Assembly (NCBI GenBank): GCA_950295325.1
Contig: OX485805.1
Location: forward strand, 21,317,501 to 21,381,500
DNA length: 64,000 nucleotides
Direction of reading: 5' to 3'
DNA from: Polytrichum commune
Taxonomy: Eukaryota; Streptophyta; Polytrichopsida; Polytrichales; Polytrichaceae
A program made the position numbers and the translations under genes. The notes below the pieces were generated by a model. It made no database searches. It was not told the origin of the DNA and saw only the letters and a program-made list of their open reading frames with translations. Positions 51,901-63,937 of this stretch are shown here, in pieces; position 1 is the first letter of the stretch; each line of letters starts with the position of its first letter.

Positions 51901-53643
51901 CTTTCAGCTACAAAAATGAGCAATATTCACCCTCAAAATTGATCTAGAGGCCTTTAAAAACAGTGACTTTGAAAAAGTAATGTCCTGGATGTTACCAAGC
52001 ATGAAGGAAGTAAGCCATACCCGACAATGGTGGTCGAAACCATCAACACACTTATCGCAACTTCTGCAATGCTTGCTATACTTGCGGACCTATCATACCA
52101 TACCCAATATTTCAGCGCCACTGCCTTGAGGGGCATACAACAAAGGGAAACCAAAGTATTCTCCAAAAGTCTGGTGGAACACATTCGACAGATTGCATCA
52201 AAAAGTAAAGAATACCATGGAAAAAGAATTCGCTATGCAAGAACAAGGTTTCTGACTTGGAAGCATCTCACTTTAAGAGTCCCGGGTATGTCATCCACCT
52301 AGTTGGACCTTATTGACAAACTACAACCATTTGCAAGCTTTGGCCTACCTTTTTGAAGGTAACACATGACTCAAGGTATTACTTCCTAATTGGCAAGAAC
52401 TTTTCTACAAATCCATGTGGAGCCCTTGGTCACCAATTTACCTCAGCATTACAAAGTGTGCAGAAAAGAATGTCCTCCTCTGACACAGGCTGCTCAAACC
52501 TCGCCTCATTGATACAATTATCATCACTAACCAACCACCCACAGCTCAGGGCACAAAGCCCTGCAACAGAACATAATGAAGGCGGCTTGTCCCAACCGAT
52601 TCGTCCTTGTTCAGCTAGTGATGATTTATGGCTGTAATCTTTCTCCGATTGAAGGGCGGATAGAGGACTGGACATTGCTCCTGAAAGCTGTGAGAAGGAG
52701 CTATTTTCATCATGCTTCGAGAGGGGCTGATTGCCAAACACGCCTGGGTCTGCAGGGTTGATGGCTGAACATCGTACATAGAGCAGTAACACTGCAAAGA
52801 ACTGCAGTGTAAATCACGACAACCACCATATAAGAAAATACGATTCTAGCACAAAATAAAGAGGTAAACGATTGGATTACGAGCAGCTCCAATGTAATCA
52901 TGTCCTGACAACACAGAGCTTGGGAAACCCTAGAAGGAAAGGAGTATCGCTTACCAAGGGGGAATATATTGCAAATGCGGCTGACTCCAACCCCCGAATC
53001 CATAAGAATGGAGCCAAGAAGACGAAGAAAGCGACCGCCAGCAAGAAGAAGACGGTAATCGCCACAACCTGGAAAAGGAAACAGCTTTCTAGGTATCAAT
53101 AAGCCTGTGCAACTAAAACTGATTCTTACTTGTCGATCTTAAGAGAATTCAAATAACTAACTTAAACTTGTGTTGAATGATATTCAGAACAGTAACACCA
53201 GCAGGAATTTACCCGTTAAATCAATAAGTCTGTCACGTATGAATGTGTACATTTTCGCCAATTTTCTGGCAGTAAAGACCCCAATGAGAACTTCTACAAT
53301 TACGTTCCCTCAGACTTCATCACAGGATGCAGTGATACACTGTGATCTTGACAATTTCCATTCCTCTCCCCTTCCCGAGCTCTTCACGCTCATCGTTGCA
53401 CATAAAATGTTAACTGAGCAGCCACTATTCAAACCCGAAATATTTGAATAACAAGCTTAGGTAGAGTTATCCCGCCTCCTTTGAAAATCAATATAAAGAC
53501 ACAAACGCTCCACCTTCGAACACATTTGGCATCATTTTACTGATTGGACAATACTGTTTACAAATGCTGCAATGCCAATTTGTTTCCAAAAAACGAACCT
53601 GGAATGTGTGTGCTGGAAGCTGCCAGCCATGACGACGCACCAT
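48919..53643 (-). CDS. DHHC protein S-acyltransferase (plant PAT21/PAT22 type), nine exons
   Basis: Exons are 53643-53599, 53068-52955, 52801-52442, 52089-52021, 51681-51610, 51452-51324, 51076-50996, 50876-50679 and 50160-48919, all in frame, giving 769 aa. The enzyme transfers palmitate to cysteines of membrane-associated proteins. The start [13 protein letters not shown] is typical of this plant subgroup. Two spans follow (about residues 16-36 and 54-63), then [11 protein letters not shown]. The Cys-rich domain begins LFCTLCNAE (165-173), and the catalytic DHHC is at 192-195 within [17 protein letters not shown]. Two further spans lie at about 208-235 and 257-287. The TTxE motif is TTYE (293-296). 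The cytosolic tail of about 410 residues is Ser/Pro-rich and begins [17 protein letters not shown], a plant-type block. The stretch between the second span and the Cys-rich domain, about 100 residues, is poorly conserved, as in relatives. All catalytic Cys/His are present. Confidence 0.94.
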
Positions 53644-53739
53644 TAGTACCGAGCAGCATGCGGTATGGTTGACGATGGAAGCGCCTGCATACTAGAGAGA
53701 AGACTGTATTTCTCCACTCACTTACTCTCTACTTATTCC

Positions 53740-53772
<33 letters not shown>

Positions 53773-53800
53773 GCTCTCTCGCTCTCTCGCTACTTCCCCC
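53644..53800 (-). promoter_or_regulatory. Palmitoyltransferase 5' leader with CT/GA microsatellite
   Basis: A pyrimidine tract of about 45 bases (CT on the plus strand, GA on the coding strand) lies 100-150 bases upstream of the start codon, a position common for 5' leaders and core promoters in plants. The transcription start is not determined. Confidence 0.45.
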
Positions 53801-55815
53801 ATGAAGTCCGGATATGATCAAGGTTGATCATCCGTATACCTTAGCCCTAGTCCTCTTGTCTTATCTCTCCTCCTCATTCTACTCCTCCTTCGACCCATCT
53901 TTCTGCTTTGAAGCCTGCGGTAGCTTACGTATGTGTCCCTCACTTGCAAACCGGCACTTCAGTTGTTGACGAGAGCACAATGCCTTTTTCACTTCATAGT
54001 ATGGTTTGATCCGCCCGCATGTGGCAGGTTAAAAATGGGTAATTTTCAAAACTCAAGAATCACGCGTGTTTCATCGCATTATTTGAGCACATGATAATCC
54101 TCGTCGGTTCCCGTCTGTAGGGAAGGCCAACTATAGGTTTATCAAAGCAATAGAATTGCAACCCGAATCTCGAATCCTATTCAAATATTCTGGGAGCTAT
54201 ATGACCTAATCCAAGATATTCAAAAAACACCGCAAACTCGGGAGGAAGACTAGTAGGGACTCGTACTGAAGAGCAGCAGCGGGGACGAATTCGACCAACG
54301 GGAGATGTAGGTAGGTAGGTAGATTCAAGGGTTCTAATTTTTGCGTCCAATGCGGCATGGAACGTATCTTAATGGCGTCATTTTCACAACATCGAATTGG
54401 AAGCCACAAGCTCGACGAAATGGTACACAAACTTACCCGAGGAGACCCAAACCTCAATGTTACTCTCTACAAACCGCAGTAGACACATACATTCAGACAT
54501 ACAGTCAGACATGTAACAAAAGGTAACAGAAGCAGACACAAAATATCGGACGGCAGATAATTATGGTGAGGCATCATGCTATTATTGATCGAAACTCGTC
54601 CCAACAGGTTCGTCTATGTGACATTGCAGAGAGCGGAAACAACGGCAGGCTGCCAATGTGAGCATTGGACGAGGGTCAACTGTAGTGCTGAATTCCGGTT
54701 TCAATAAACTCCAACTGCTGCAAAGGCAAATCTTTCACACAGCAACGTCGCACTAAAGCACGAAGAAAGAGGTTCAACAGGCGAACGTTACTGGATCTGA
54801 CCCCAAAAACTCCCAACCTATAAAGTCGGAATCCTGGTGATCCAAAACTTCGGCCAGGAAAATCCTAATCGCAAAAAACCGAGGGCAAACGTGGATTCCT
54901 AATGCGCCATCCAGGAGGAGCAAAACACCGACAAGTCTCTCAACCGAAGTAGAAGCATGCGTCAAAACCACCTTTCTCCTTGCCTTCTCTGAGGCCTCAA
55001 GCCTCAAGAACTCCACATATCAGAATCGCATGGTTGAATACAGGTAAATCAAGAATGACACAGAGAGATGAATATAGGTAAACCGATGTCTCCGGAATAT
55101 ATCACCAGGACCTCTCTCTCTCTCTCTCTCTCTGCAGAACTCTGAACACTCTCGAAAACTCGCAACTCCAAACTGACAGACAGACAGACAGAAGGAAATC
55201 AATACGGCACACAATAAATATGGACCGAAGCAAAGAACGTATGTGTCCAGAATGTGCCACTACACTCCACTCCACTCACCCCACTCCACCCTCGGGGACA
55301 CTCGCAACTCCAAAAGAGACATTAAAAAAATCCAGAAACACTCTTCTCCACACACACACACACACACACACCCGGATTGAACCAAAAGCAGGCAATGTAA
55401 GACGTGCCCGACTACCAGACTACGACACGACTACACACACTCCCTCCCCTCTCTTCACATGAGCCTCTCTCTCTCTCTCTCTCTCTCTCTCCACGACAAG
55501 ACGAAATTCAGGAAGGGAGGATGAAATCCGGATTCGATGCAGCAGGAGAAGGGGCCTGGAATTGGATGTGAGAGTGGTGCAATGATCCGAGATTCGAGTG
55601 AGCTGTTGGAAGGGAGGGGAGGGAAGGGCGAGTGCAGAGCTGTCTTGCTCTCAGGCGTTGTCTGTCGCTGTGTCTGCCTGCGAGAAAGGCGAAACTCCAG
55701 CAGGGCCGCGCTACTTGCAATAGAGCGCTCCAACGACACTCATCACCCGGAACCACAAAGGCAAACCCACCCCCCCCCCCCCGCTTATTGGTGGGCCCCA
55801 CCCACCCCACCCCCC
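53801..55815. other. Gene-free GC-richer stretch with microsatellites
   Basis: This may hold a distal promoter or 5' untranslated exons of the palmitoyltransferase. CT tracts lie at about 55112-55131 and 55465-55491, an AC tract at about 55350-55372, and C-runs at 55767-55815. No exon chain coding for protein could be built. Confidence 0.4.
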
Positions 55816-55819
55816 GGTC

Positions 55820-55925
55820 AATGAAGGCTCGACTCCCAAGGCCTCGTCCTTGGGGAAGTTGGGAGTCCTTATGCGCCCCCACTCCCATGATCGCTTCCTC
55901 TTTCATGCATGATGAATGGGTGGAT
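55820..55925 (+). repeat. Interspersed repeat R2
   Basis: It contains GAAGGCTCGACTCCCAAGGC, TCGTCCTTGGGGAA and CTTCCTCTTTCATGCATGATG, shared with the other R2 copies. In this copy the CT tract is absent directly upstream. Confidence 0.65.
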
Positions 55926-56270
55926 GGGTAAGGGGTGATGACGCCATTTTACCCTCGAGTCTTCCTTCGATTATTTACTAATTTGCAGTGCCGCCGGCCG
56001 GCCGCCCACTAGTATTAAGTCACGTGTTAATGGAAGTGTCCGTCGACTTCTTTGGAAGGAATCATTTAATTAATGGTTTTGAGGATTGGTGTTTACAAAT
56101 ATAATATAGGTCATGGGCGCATGGTGATGCAGTTGTTGCTCCTAAGATCTTGAATGGTTGGCCGTCGATGGTGGCATGTTGAGTAGACGGTGGTGGGGAT
56201 GACGTTAATTCATGTGCATGGGTGCGACGCGTCGAGACATCACATGTTCAAATTGGTTTTGTACATAGAA

Positions 56271-56271
<1 letters not shown>

Positions 56272-56328
<57 letters not shown>

Positions 56329-56375
56329 GCTCGTACCCGCTTTGATAACTTCCTCTTTCATGCACGATGGACGGG
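56272..56375 (+). repeat. Interspersed repeat R2 with long CT tract
   Basis: A CT tract of about 50 bases is followed by GGAGCTCGTACCC and CTTCCTCTTTCATGCACGATG, the end of the R2 unit. Confidence 0.6.
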
Positions 56376-57239
56376 AGGTGAGTGTCCTAGTTGACTCCCT
56401 TTGACTTGATTCCTTCAATCGTTTCTTGCAATATTGACCATGGGCGCCACCTGTTGAGTCGCATGTCCCTTGAAGTTCATAAACCTATCTATTTGGTATA
56501 ATAAATAAAGCTCAATTGTTTCAAGTACTACCGGTAGTGTTTTGTACATTCATATGTACGATCAAGTTGTCTTTTACCCATTTTAATTGCCTTTGGGTCA
56601 TAACCATATCACAAATACTTCACATTTTGATTATGCATCCGTATAGCAACCACGTTAACAATGATAAATTGTGTTATTGTGGTAGAATATATTTAATATA
56701 ATGTAAAATGTTGATAAATTAGTGAGGGACAACCTAATTGGACATATTAGTGTAGAAGGAAGTGCCTAAAAGGTAGCAATCATGTTGGTGGGAAAATCAT
56801 TTTCCCCCACCCACATGTCATTCTTACATTGGTTGAGAATGTGTGAGTCCCATGTGGACATTACATTTTAGCACTTGTAGGGATGGAAGTACTCAAAGCA
56901 CTCTATAGGAGGCACATACTCCCAACACCTATCATCAAGGATGGTGAAAAACATTGATTCTTTTATAGAGCCCATGAATGACTATTTTAAAACCATAATA
57001 ACACCTGACTTAGTGGAGGTCAACCCAAATAAACTCTACCCCAAATAAACATGTCGTTAATTCATTTAATTTAGTACTTAACTTAGTGTGAACCCAAAAA
57101 AATAGAATCGTATGACTTAGCCTATAAGCATATATTTTACTGCACCTTCGATAGTAGATGTGGGATAACAAAATCCCCTTTAAGATATCATTAAGACAAG
57201 GAAGATCCCAATGGGGTCCACCTCCTTCTCTCTACGTAC

Positions 57240-57335
57240 ATAGTGGACTCTCTCTCTCTCTCTCTCTCGTCCACAAAGGCCCGACTCCCAATACTTGTTC
57301 CTTGGGAAATTGTGACCCGCCCACTCCGCTACCTC
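57240..57335 (+). repeat. Interspersed repeat R2 with CT tract
   Basis: CT tract, then CAAAGGCCCGACTCCCAATAC, TTGTTCCTTGGGAAATTGTG and CCGCCCACTCC. Confidence 0.65.
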
Positions 57336-57839
57336 ATTCCTTCAATTCTTTTCTCGTATCCTAGATAATGTAATGTAGTACACTCAACTAACAACAGTTC
57401 TTGCCAACTGCGTATTAAACCATGTGATTCTTGAAGATTGTAAACCATCTTTTTTTGTAGATAAATCTTGGTAGAAAAGATAATGTAATGTCTTGAGGAA
57501 GGGTACCTACTTCTACCAATTTTGGGGGTTGGAGTTGCATAGGGTGGGCTACTTACATGTGCACTAGGGTTGGTGCATTTTAGAGAATCATAAAGACAAC
57601 GTTTTATTTTTTTTGGGGGGGGGGAAAGAGTATTTGCATGATGGAGCATTAGTAAATTAGAGGATCCCGACCTAAGAATCTCAAGTTGCCAAAGGTAACA
57701 ATCCTTCTCCAGCCTAATATTTAGATGTTCCCATACCCTTAAGCTTGTTCCCGAACCCTTCCATTTTGTTGTTACCATGGGCACACCTCTTATGCCTACA
57801 TTAAGGTTCTTGAAAACCTAAGAAGAGATTCAATCATGC

Positions 57840-58240
57840 ATTTGAGGTAGACGGGCCTAACTCGGTTACTTATCTTAATTGGCCACCCATATTGAAATGG
57901 TGTGTGGTAAGGGGTGGCTTCAAGAATGAGTATCTAAAAGACATATATTTGAAAAACATTGAATTGGGTGTTCAAAACACGATAACCATTATAGGCTCAA
58001 CAATAAACATAATAGAGGGACATGTATGTCCATTTGATGAGCATGAGAATCTTCACTTTGATAATGAATAAGGTATTAATGTGAGCTCTTGCAATCACGA
58101 GGAAAGTGATTTTGGCCTCGATTTGGGTTTGTTTATCATCTCACACTAATCGTGTATTATACATCCTAGAAGAATCGGTCTACTTGGAAAAAGTAACCAT
58201 TTAAGACCCATTTACCTTGTGAATCTCCACAAGGTCTCAC
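57840..58240 (+). repeat. Interspersed repeat R1, full-length copy
   Basis: It runs from GAGGTAGACGGGCCTAACTCGG to CCATTTACCTTGTGAATCTCC with all intermediate blocks, including CTTCACTTTGATAATGAATA, GTGAGCTCTTGCAA and TTATACATCCTAGAAGAA. Confidence 0.75.
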
Positions 58241-58767
58241 GAGAACAAAGCATAGGTCTATTGGTAAACCCCACCTTCCCCCCCCCCCCCCCTCCTCTTT
58301 GTCTCTCTCCAATGAACAAGAAGAATCAACTGCTAGTTATAGATGAACCAATTGAGTTTGAAGGGGAGGCCACACACATTTTGAAAATGGAGGTTTCAAG
58401 CCTTGCAAAACCGCCGTCTTGGATCGGAGTTGAAAACATACGGTTTCAAGCAATAAAAGAGGGACTAACCTCATATCCCAACTCCTCAAAGTTAGGCACA
58501 TGTCAAGGCCAACACTCTTTTACTTTGACTTACCAAACTCCATTCCAAAACTGGCATTTTTTAACGTGTGTGGCTTCCGCTTGAGGAATAAGCAGTTCAA
58601 ATTCAAGACTTCAAAAAAAAATTACCGATCCATTCAAAAGAATCTACTGACTATTCTTCAATTTGATACATGAAAACTGAAAGATGTCAACATGTAACTG
58701 GTTGGTCTTGGACACACAAGATCCTGGCTGACCATGCCCAGAAATCTCCCTAGACGTTCATTTTTAG

Positions 58768-58771
<4 letters not shown>

Positions 58772-58803
<32 letters not shown>

Positions 58804-58885
58804 GCGCACGCTTGAAGGCTCAACTCCCAAGACTTCCTCCTTGAGAAAATTCTGGCCCCCCTCTTGCATGCACGATGCTGGTTTC
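58772..58885 (+). repeat. Interspersed repeat R2 with CT tract
   Basis: A CT tract of about 30 bases, then GAAGGCTCAACTCCCAAGAC, TTCCTCCTTGAGAAAATTCTGG and a GCATGCACGATG ending. Confidence 0.65.
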
Positions 58886-59754
58886 TCCCATCCGGATTAT
58901 ATCCAGTACTATCTAGGAAGGATAGTAGTCAGAAACATCGGCCAACCAACCGCTTATTAAACGACGCGTTTTTCTTGGGATGCGTGAGGCAATTTGGGGA
59001 GAACAGTGTTGTCGACTAAATGACGCATTTCTTGAGATTTGTGAAGCAATTTGTTAGAATATTGTTAACGGTTCCAAAGGACAGATTCTGTGAAGGTTGG
59101 GTGAGTTAACTTAAGATTGTCTATGGAGTGCCTCATTCAAGAAGGCCAACAATGTGATGGGTGACCTAGTCCTCACATGTCCGCCCACTAGGTTAGGGTT
59201 AACTCTGGTGCAGTAGTGTTGTTGTGTCCCGAAGCAGCTTTTTCCATTACAATTACATCGAGAACCGCGAGGGCATCATACAGTGTCACCAGAACAAGAT
59301 CGTCATCCCATGCTCCAGGACTCGTGCCAAGGATTTGTGGTTGCCGATTCAATCCAATTGCAAGCTGAAAAATGTGTTGGGAACCCCCACTTAAGCTTAT
59401 GTTATACACTTCCAAGCGTCGTTTGTTTGACAAATTTGAACCCGGAACTGACATCGGAGACCTCGAATTTGTTGTAGGTGTCATTAAATTGTGAGGAACA
59501 TGGGATAACAGGAGAGTCAGTTTTTACTAGACTCCCTAGCTAGGGTGGTTGCCACAACTCTTAAACCATGTCGCAACTCTGTCAAAAGGATGGTGGAGGC
59601 TAGGGGTTGGAGTGGGGGAGGTGAGGTACTACATTCATGTTCAACATTAATATGGAAACCAATATCAGAGGTGAAGCGTCTTTCTCTCTCTATGTGTGAG
59701 TTTAAGGATATATAGAGAATTGGTCCAACCCATTTTCTATGTTGTGTTTTTGGA

Positions 59755-59949
59755 CCTATGGCACTTACAGTTGTGGGCTAACTTGGTTACTCGTCTTAAA
59801 CATATGTGTAGACCAAAGAACAAACACCAAAAAGAGAAGTGTATAAATGAGATTAGAGTATGTACTTAAATTTTTATAAATTCCTGGCTCAATAGTCGAC
59901 ATATTTGTGTGGGGGGAAGCTATATGATCACTAACAGAAGGAAAAAAAA

Positions 59950-60001
<52 letters not shown>

Positions 60002-60150
60002 TCACTTTGACAATGAATAAGATATTCTTACAAACTCCAAAAACTATGAGGAAAATGGCCCATAGGCGATAACTAATTTTGCTAATCGTGTTGCACTAAC
60101 TGTGAGTATTGTATCCTACGAGAAGTTGAAAGTGTTTGTTTAAAGGTTGC
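59755..60150 (+). repeat. Interspersed repeat R1 carrying a TA microsatellite
   Basis: R1 blocks (TTGGTTACTCGTCTTAA, CCAAAGAACAAACACC, CTTCACTTTGACAATGAATA, CTCCAAAAACTATGAGGAAAA) are interrupted by about 47 bases of TA at 59953-59999. Confidence 0.7.
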
Positions 60151-60284
60151 GTACCTTATATGCATTGTAAGCAGGTGGGGAATGTTATGCATAGGCCCTC
60201 GCAAATGTAAGATTATACCAGCTTCAAGACATATTGATTTGCTTTCAACTTAAGAGAATTGAAAATCCCTTCAAGACAAGTGGG

Positions 60285-60570
60285 TTGAATTCAATTACTA
60301 CCTTAATCGAACACCTATATTTGAGTGGTAAGTGTGGATCTTAGAACAAAAAAAAGAAAAAGAAAATACATATTAAATACTCTGAATTTGTTTACCATTC
60401 TAAGCTTAATATTGAAAAAATTTGGGGAGACCTAGACGATCATCTCATGAGAAAAGATGATATCCACAAATTGTTATTTAATGAGATATTCATGTGAGCT
60501 CCAATTTTTTTTGAAGAAAATGACTACGGACAAGACTCTTTGGATGTGCTAATCATCTTCCATTAATCAA
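60285..60570 (+). repeat. Interspersed repeat R1
   Basis: It has ACACCTATATTTGAGTGGT, GTGTGGATCTTAGAAC, TTCATGTGAGCTCCAA and GTGCTAATCATCTTCCA in standard order. Confidence 0.7.
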
Positions 60571-60639
60571 ATGTTTCATATTGTTTGGAAAGTTGGTCGC
60601 AAAGCTAATAGGGGTGGCTTAAACCCAAGGCCCAACATG

Positions 60640-60700
60640 GATGGCATGGGAGCAAGGCCGGAATAGTTCTTGGATGGGTGACGTTCCTAGCACTTGACTT
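60640..60700 (+). ncRNA. 5S rRNA-like 3' segment (relic)
   Basis: GGCCGGAATAGTTCTTGGATGGGTGAC followed by CCTAGCAC resembles the part of plant 5S rRNA around GGATGGGTGACCTCCTGGG. The 5' half and internal promoter are not recognisable, so it is at best a relic or part of a 5S-derived SINE. Confidence 0.3.
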
Positions 60701-60989
60701 TATTTTCAATGCACCCTATCACCCATGGTCCAACCAATCATATTCGGGGTTATCCGGATGATCTAAGAATAAAGTGGCCCTTGCTAGCAAGAATCATCCA
60801 CTAACTTCACCCACCAATAAGTGTGGGGCATGGTATTAGACCCACTAGAAAATGAAGTAACATTGTAATTCGCGCCAGTGGCAACATCGGAGTTGTTTTT
60901 CTTTCTTCACTTTATGCGGAGCTAAAAGTGTCAAGATAGAACTTGCTCACCTTATCATCAATCAATCATGTCACTTTCAAAAAAAATTG

Positions 60990-61045
60990 TAAGGTATGCG
61001 GGTGTTAAGTGGTTAGTTTTCATGGTTGACTCACTTAAATTTCCC
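60990..61045 (+). repeat. Interspersed repeat R1, start only
   Basis: AAGGTATGCGGGTGTTAAGTGG followed by TTAGTTTTCATGG matches only the first 50-60 bases of R1. Confidence 0.5.
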
Positions 61046-61837
61046 CAATTAACACATAAAAATTTGTGTTAAACTAGGAGATTGTTTAGTGAATGTTGGG
61101 CCAAACATGATTGAATTTGCAACAATTTTTGCAAGTGTAGCCACCAGGTTTCTTTATTTGGTAGGATAGGGTGGCCCACATAGAGCTCTACGTGTACTTG
61201 CAACTTGTAGGTGCTACAAAATTGTTGTGGTAAAGTGCAAGCACTAGTAGCTCCATTTGCAACTTCTTCAAACATCATGGGGCAACAATAATAAGGTGTG
61301 TTTGCAACTTTATATAGTTGTTTATTGGCATGTGGGTTTGTTATGATTTGTTACCAAGGTCAAACTCCCTGGCTCTCGGTGCGATGTGGGCCTGAACACT
61401 TACTGAGCCACCAACTAAACTAAATTCAACTACCTAGCCACTGATCTACCTCTTTAATCCATTATTCCGCCAAAGCCCCAATAGCCGAAGGTGGCTCGTG
61501 TAGCTCCTTATTCACATTGTACATTTACATATAATTGACCAGTTTTGGTACCAAAAAACCTATTTACATGCATATAATGCCTAAATACCTTTGCATATAT
61601 GCTATATCTTGCATCTAATATTTTGTAGCATATCAGACTCAAGGAATATGAAAACTACAACACTCTAGGCATGTGGCATAGTTACACGTCAACCACTTCC
61701 TTGAATTTTTTTGACACGATTCTAAGGCTCCTCATGTTGGCGTAATAGCGCACTCTACACCATCTAATGGCACATGGTGTGCATCACCCTTGAAGCCTCA
61801 AGGAATGTCCAATATATGTACCCTTCAACTGATAAAC

Positions 61838-63480
61838 TCAATTTACTCCTTTTCTCTTCTCAATTGCAATGGACATTGTGCTTGCACATTGGTGGCATGT
61901 AGCTACAATGATTTTCTTATAATCCATAATAGATGGATTTTCTTTGAATTTCTTGTGTAGTCCATCTCCAATTGTTGTGCAATTCTTGATAGACCAAGCC
62001 TCATCAATTCTCAATTTGGCGATTATTTGGCCCACCCTCTCCTTCTTACGTGCCTCTTGTAGAAGTTTAACCTCTTGGTGCTTCTTCTTCGTAGCCTCCA
62101 ATTCCTCCTTCTTCCGAGGTTCTTTTTGTTTTTAGCATGTGTTTTTTTCCTTGCCTTGTCCGCCATCGCATCCATGTACTCGTCGTTTGTCATAAGCCAT
62201 GACCATGAATAATTAATGATTGGATTTGTGGTTGTCTCCTTAGTGGTTATAGGAGGAGCATGTCTAGACCATGTCAAAAAAGGGTGATGACACTCCCTTG
62301 CTCTTCTTCGACAAGGACAAGGTTCACAATGTCCAAATCTAATAGTCCTTCTTCCTTGACAAAATAGTAACATGACACATTACCTTCACGTGCATCGTTG
62401 ATGTCTGCAACTTTCTCAATGCATACAACCTCCTCCCACTCCTCCCGACCAAACACTTATGATGGTGTCATTTTCCCATCCATTGCATTATTGCCCAATG
62501 GCCAAATTCCACATGCTTTGAATTTCTTGTATATATTCTCCGGTGTCAATATTTTCTTCAAAGCTCTTGCCACCCAAGACAAAAGGTCTTCTTTCCAAGC
62601 TCCATCACCCGATATGTCAAGGTCTAGAAGTCTCTACATGCACGAAATGTTGCCTTGAAGCTCTTAAAACATGAAACATCAAGCGGTGCATGGCATGCGA
62701 TGTGTGACTTGGGAGTGTAATGGAATCCAATCACATTACCCTCGCCTTGGCCACATCATTAACAATCACATGCCTTGCATGTCCATCCATGATCAAGAGA
62801 TGGCGATTGTCCATTAATACATTCCCACCCATCAGTGGTCCAACCACTTATCAAACAAAAAGACGGTCACACAAGCACTAGAGTGTATGGCCATACATAC
62901 TCCCAATTCACAACCCTTGAAGTATTTCCAAAGAAATTGATTACTTTTGAAAATGTAAAAATTCGGTATGCTTGCACCGTTTGTATTGATGCAACTTAAG
63001 ATTGACAAACCCATGTTCCTCTATTCTTGCTGGCTTGAGCGTTGCTCTTATCCGCTTTCCAAATGCGATGAAGTTCATATTTATGTAGGCTATATACTAA
63101 TTCAAGACTGTCATAGAATCTTCAAACAACTCCACCCAACTCCACCCAGGCACCTCCCCCTCCCTCCCTCCCTCCCTTGGACCATGATGTTGTCCTTTTT
63201 TTTTGGTCATCTCCACAAGTTTTAGACAAAGTTGGAGGAGTATCACAAAGTAACCCAAAGTGGCCGTCTTCTCGATGTAGACAACAAGTTTCTCCTCTTC
63301 ATGTGGTATTAACACATCATGTTTTCCCCCTCTTCCTCGACATGGTGGTTCCGAAGAGGTGGTTTCGCAAGGTGCTACAAGGAATACCAAATTCATGAGC
63401 CACAAACACGATTTTTGTTCCCACATCAACGACATCCAATGCAACATTGAGTTGGGTTATTGTCCACCTTAAATTGGTTG
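61838..63480 (-). pseudogene. Pogo/Tigger-type DDE transposase, broken
   Basis: In coding order the minus strand shows an N-terminal helix-turn-helix region (WTITQLNVALDVV, then HEFGIPCSTLRNHLFG and SRKRGK), a second DNA-binding part (PHEEEKLVVYIEKTATLGY, LCLKLVEMTKK), part of the DDE domain (CINTNGASIPNFYIFKSN, GVCMAIHSSACVTVFLFDKW, LLIMDGHARHV) and a C-terminal tail (KACGIWPLGNNAMDGKMTPS, then a Lys/Arg-rich coiled region). A frameshift lies near 63318. Several more breaks follow, including stops in the DDE part around 62650-62750, and a segment between DNA-binding and DDE domains is missing. The order fits CENP-B/Tigger-like transposases of plants. It is dead as written. Confidence 0.75.
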
Positions 63481-63937
63481 CACCATCATGTTTTTTATAT
63501 TATTTAGATATTGGCGCATCATGTGTAGGAACATGTGTTCCTTTCGAGGTCCCCACACTGAGATTAACACCAAACTGATTGATTGGTGATGAGGACATAT
63601 GACAAGCTCTAAAATGATATGAAGTATAAACTCGTTTGCAAGGGTTAAAACCTAACATGGTGAGTCTTCCCAAAAACTGGGGTGGCCAACCCGTACGACG
63701 AGGCACCACTATGTGGAATGCAATTCTCCTAGCAAAGAGCCCTTACCTAGCTCAATCCATGTTATGTTGCCTCAAAGATGAACGTGATCAACGCCACGGA
63801 CTTCGACAACATTGAATGTGAACTTCACCAAACAGGAGCCTAGACATCAACATTGAATGGTATGAACTTCACGTGTGATCAACAATCCACCTTTGTACCG
63901 ATCTACCCATGAACCTCACGTGGACCAACAATCTAAG

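Noticed and set aside
55508-55906. Overlapping open frames on both strands of over 95 codons in the GC-rich stretch
   Set aside because: All three frames are long at once because stops are rare in this GC-rich, C-run sequence. No motif, splice context or coherent composition was found.
58219-58584. Plus-strand frame of 121 codons
   Set aside because: It starts inside R1, contains a Pro run coded by a C-run, and has no motif. Likely chance.
59953-59999. TA tract as a possible recombination or insertion site
   Set aside because: A plain microsatellite inside an R1 copy. Nothing further supports a role.
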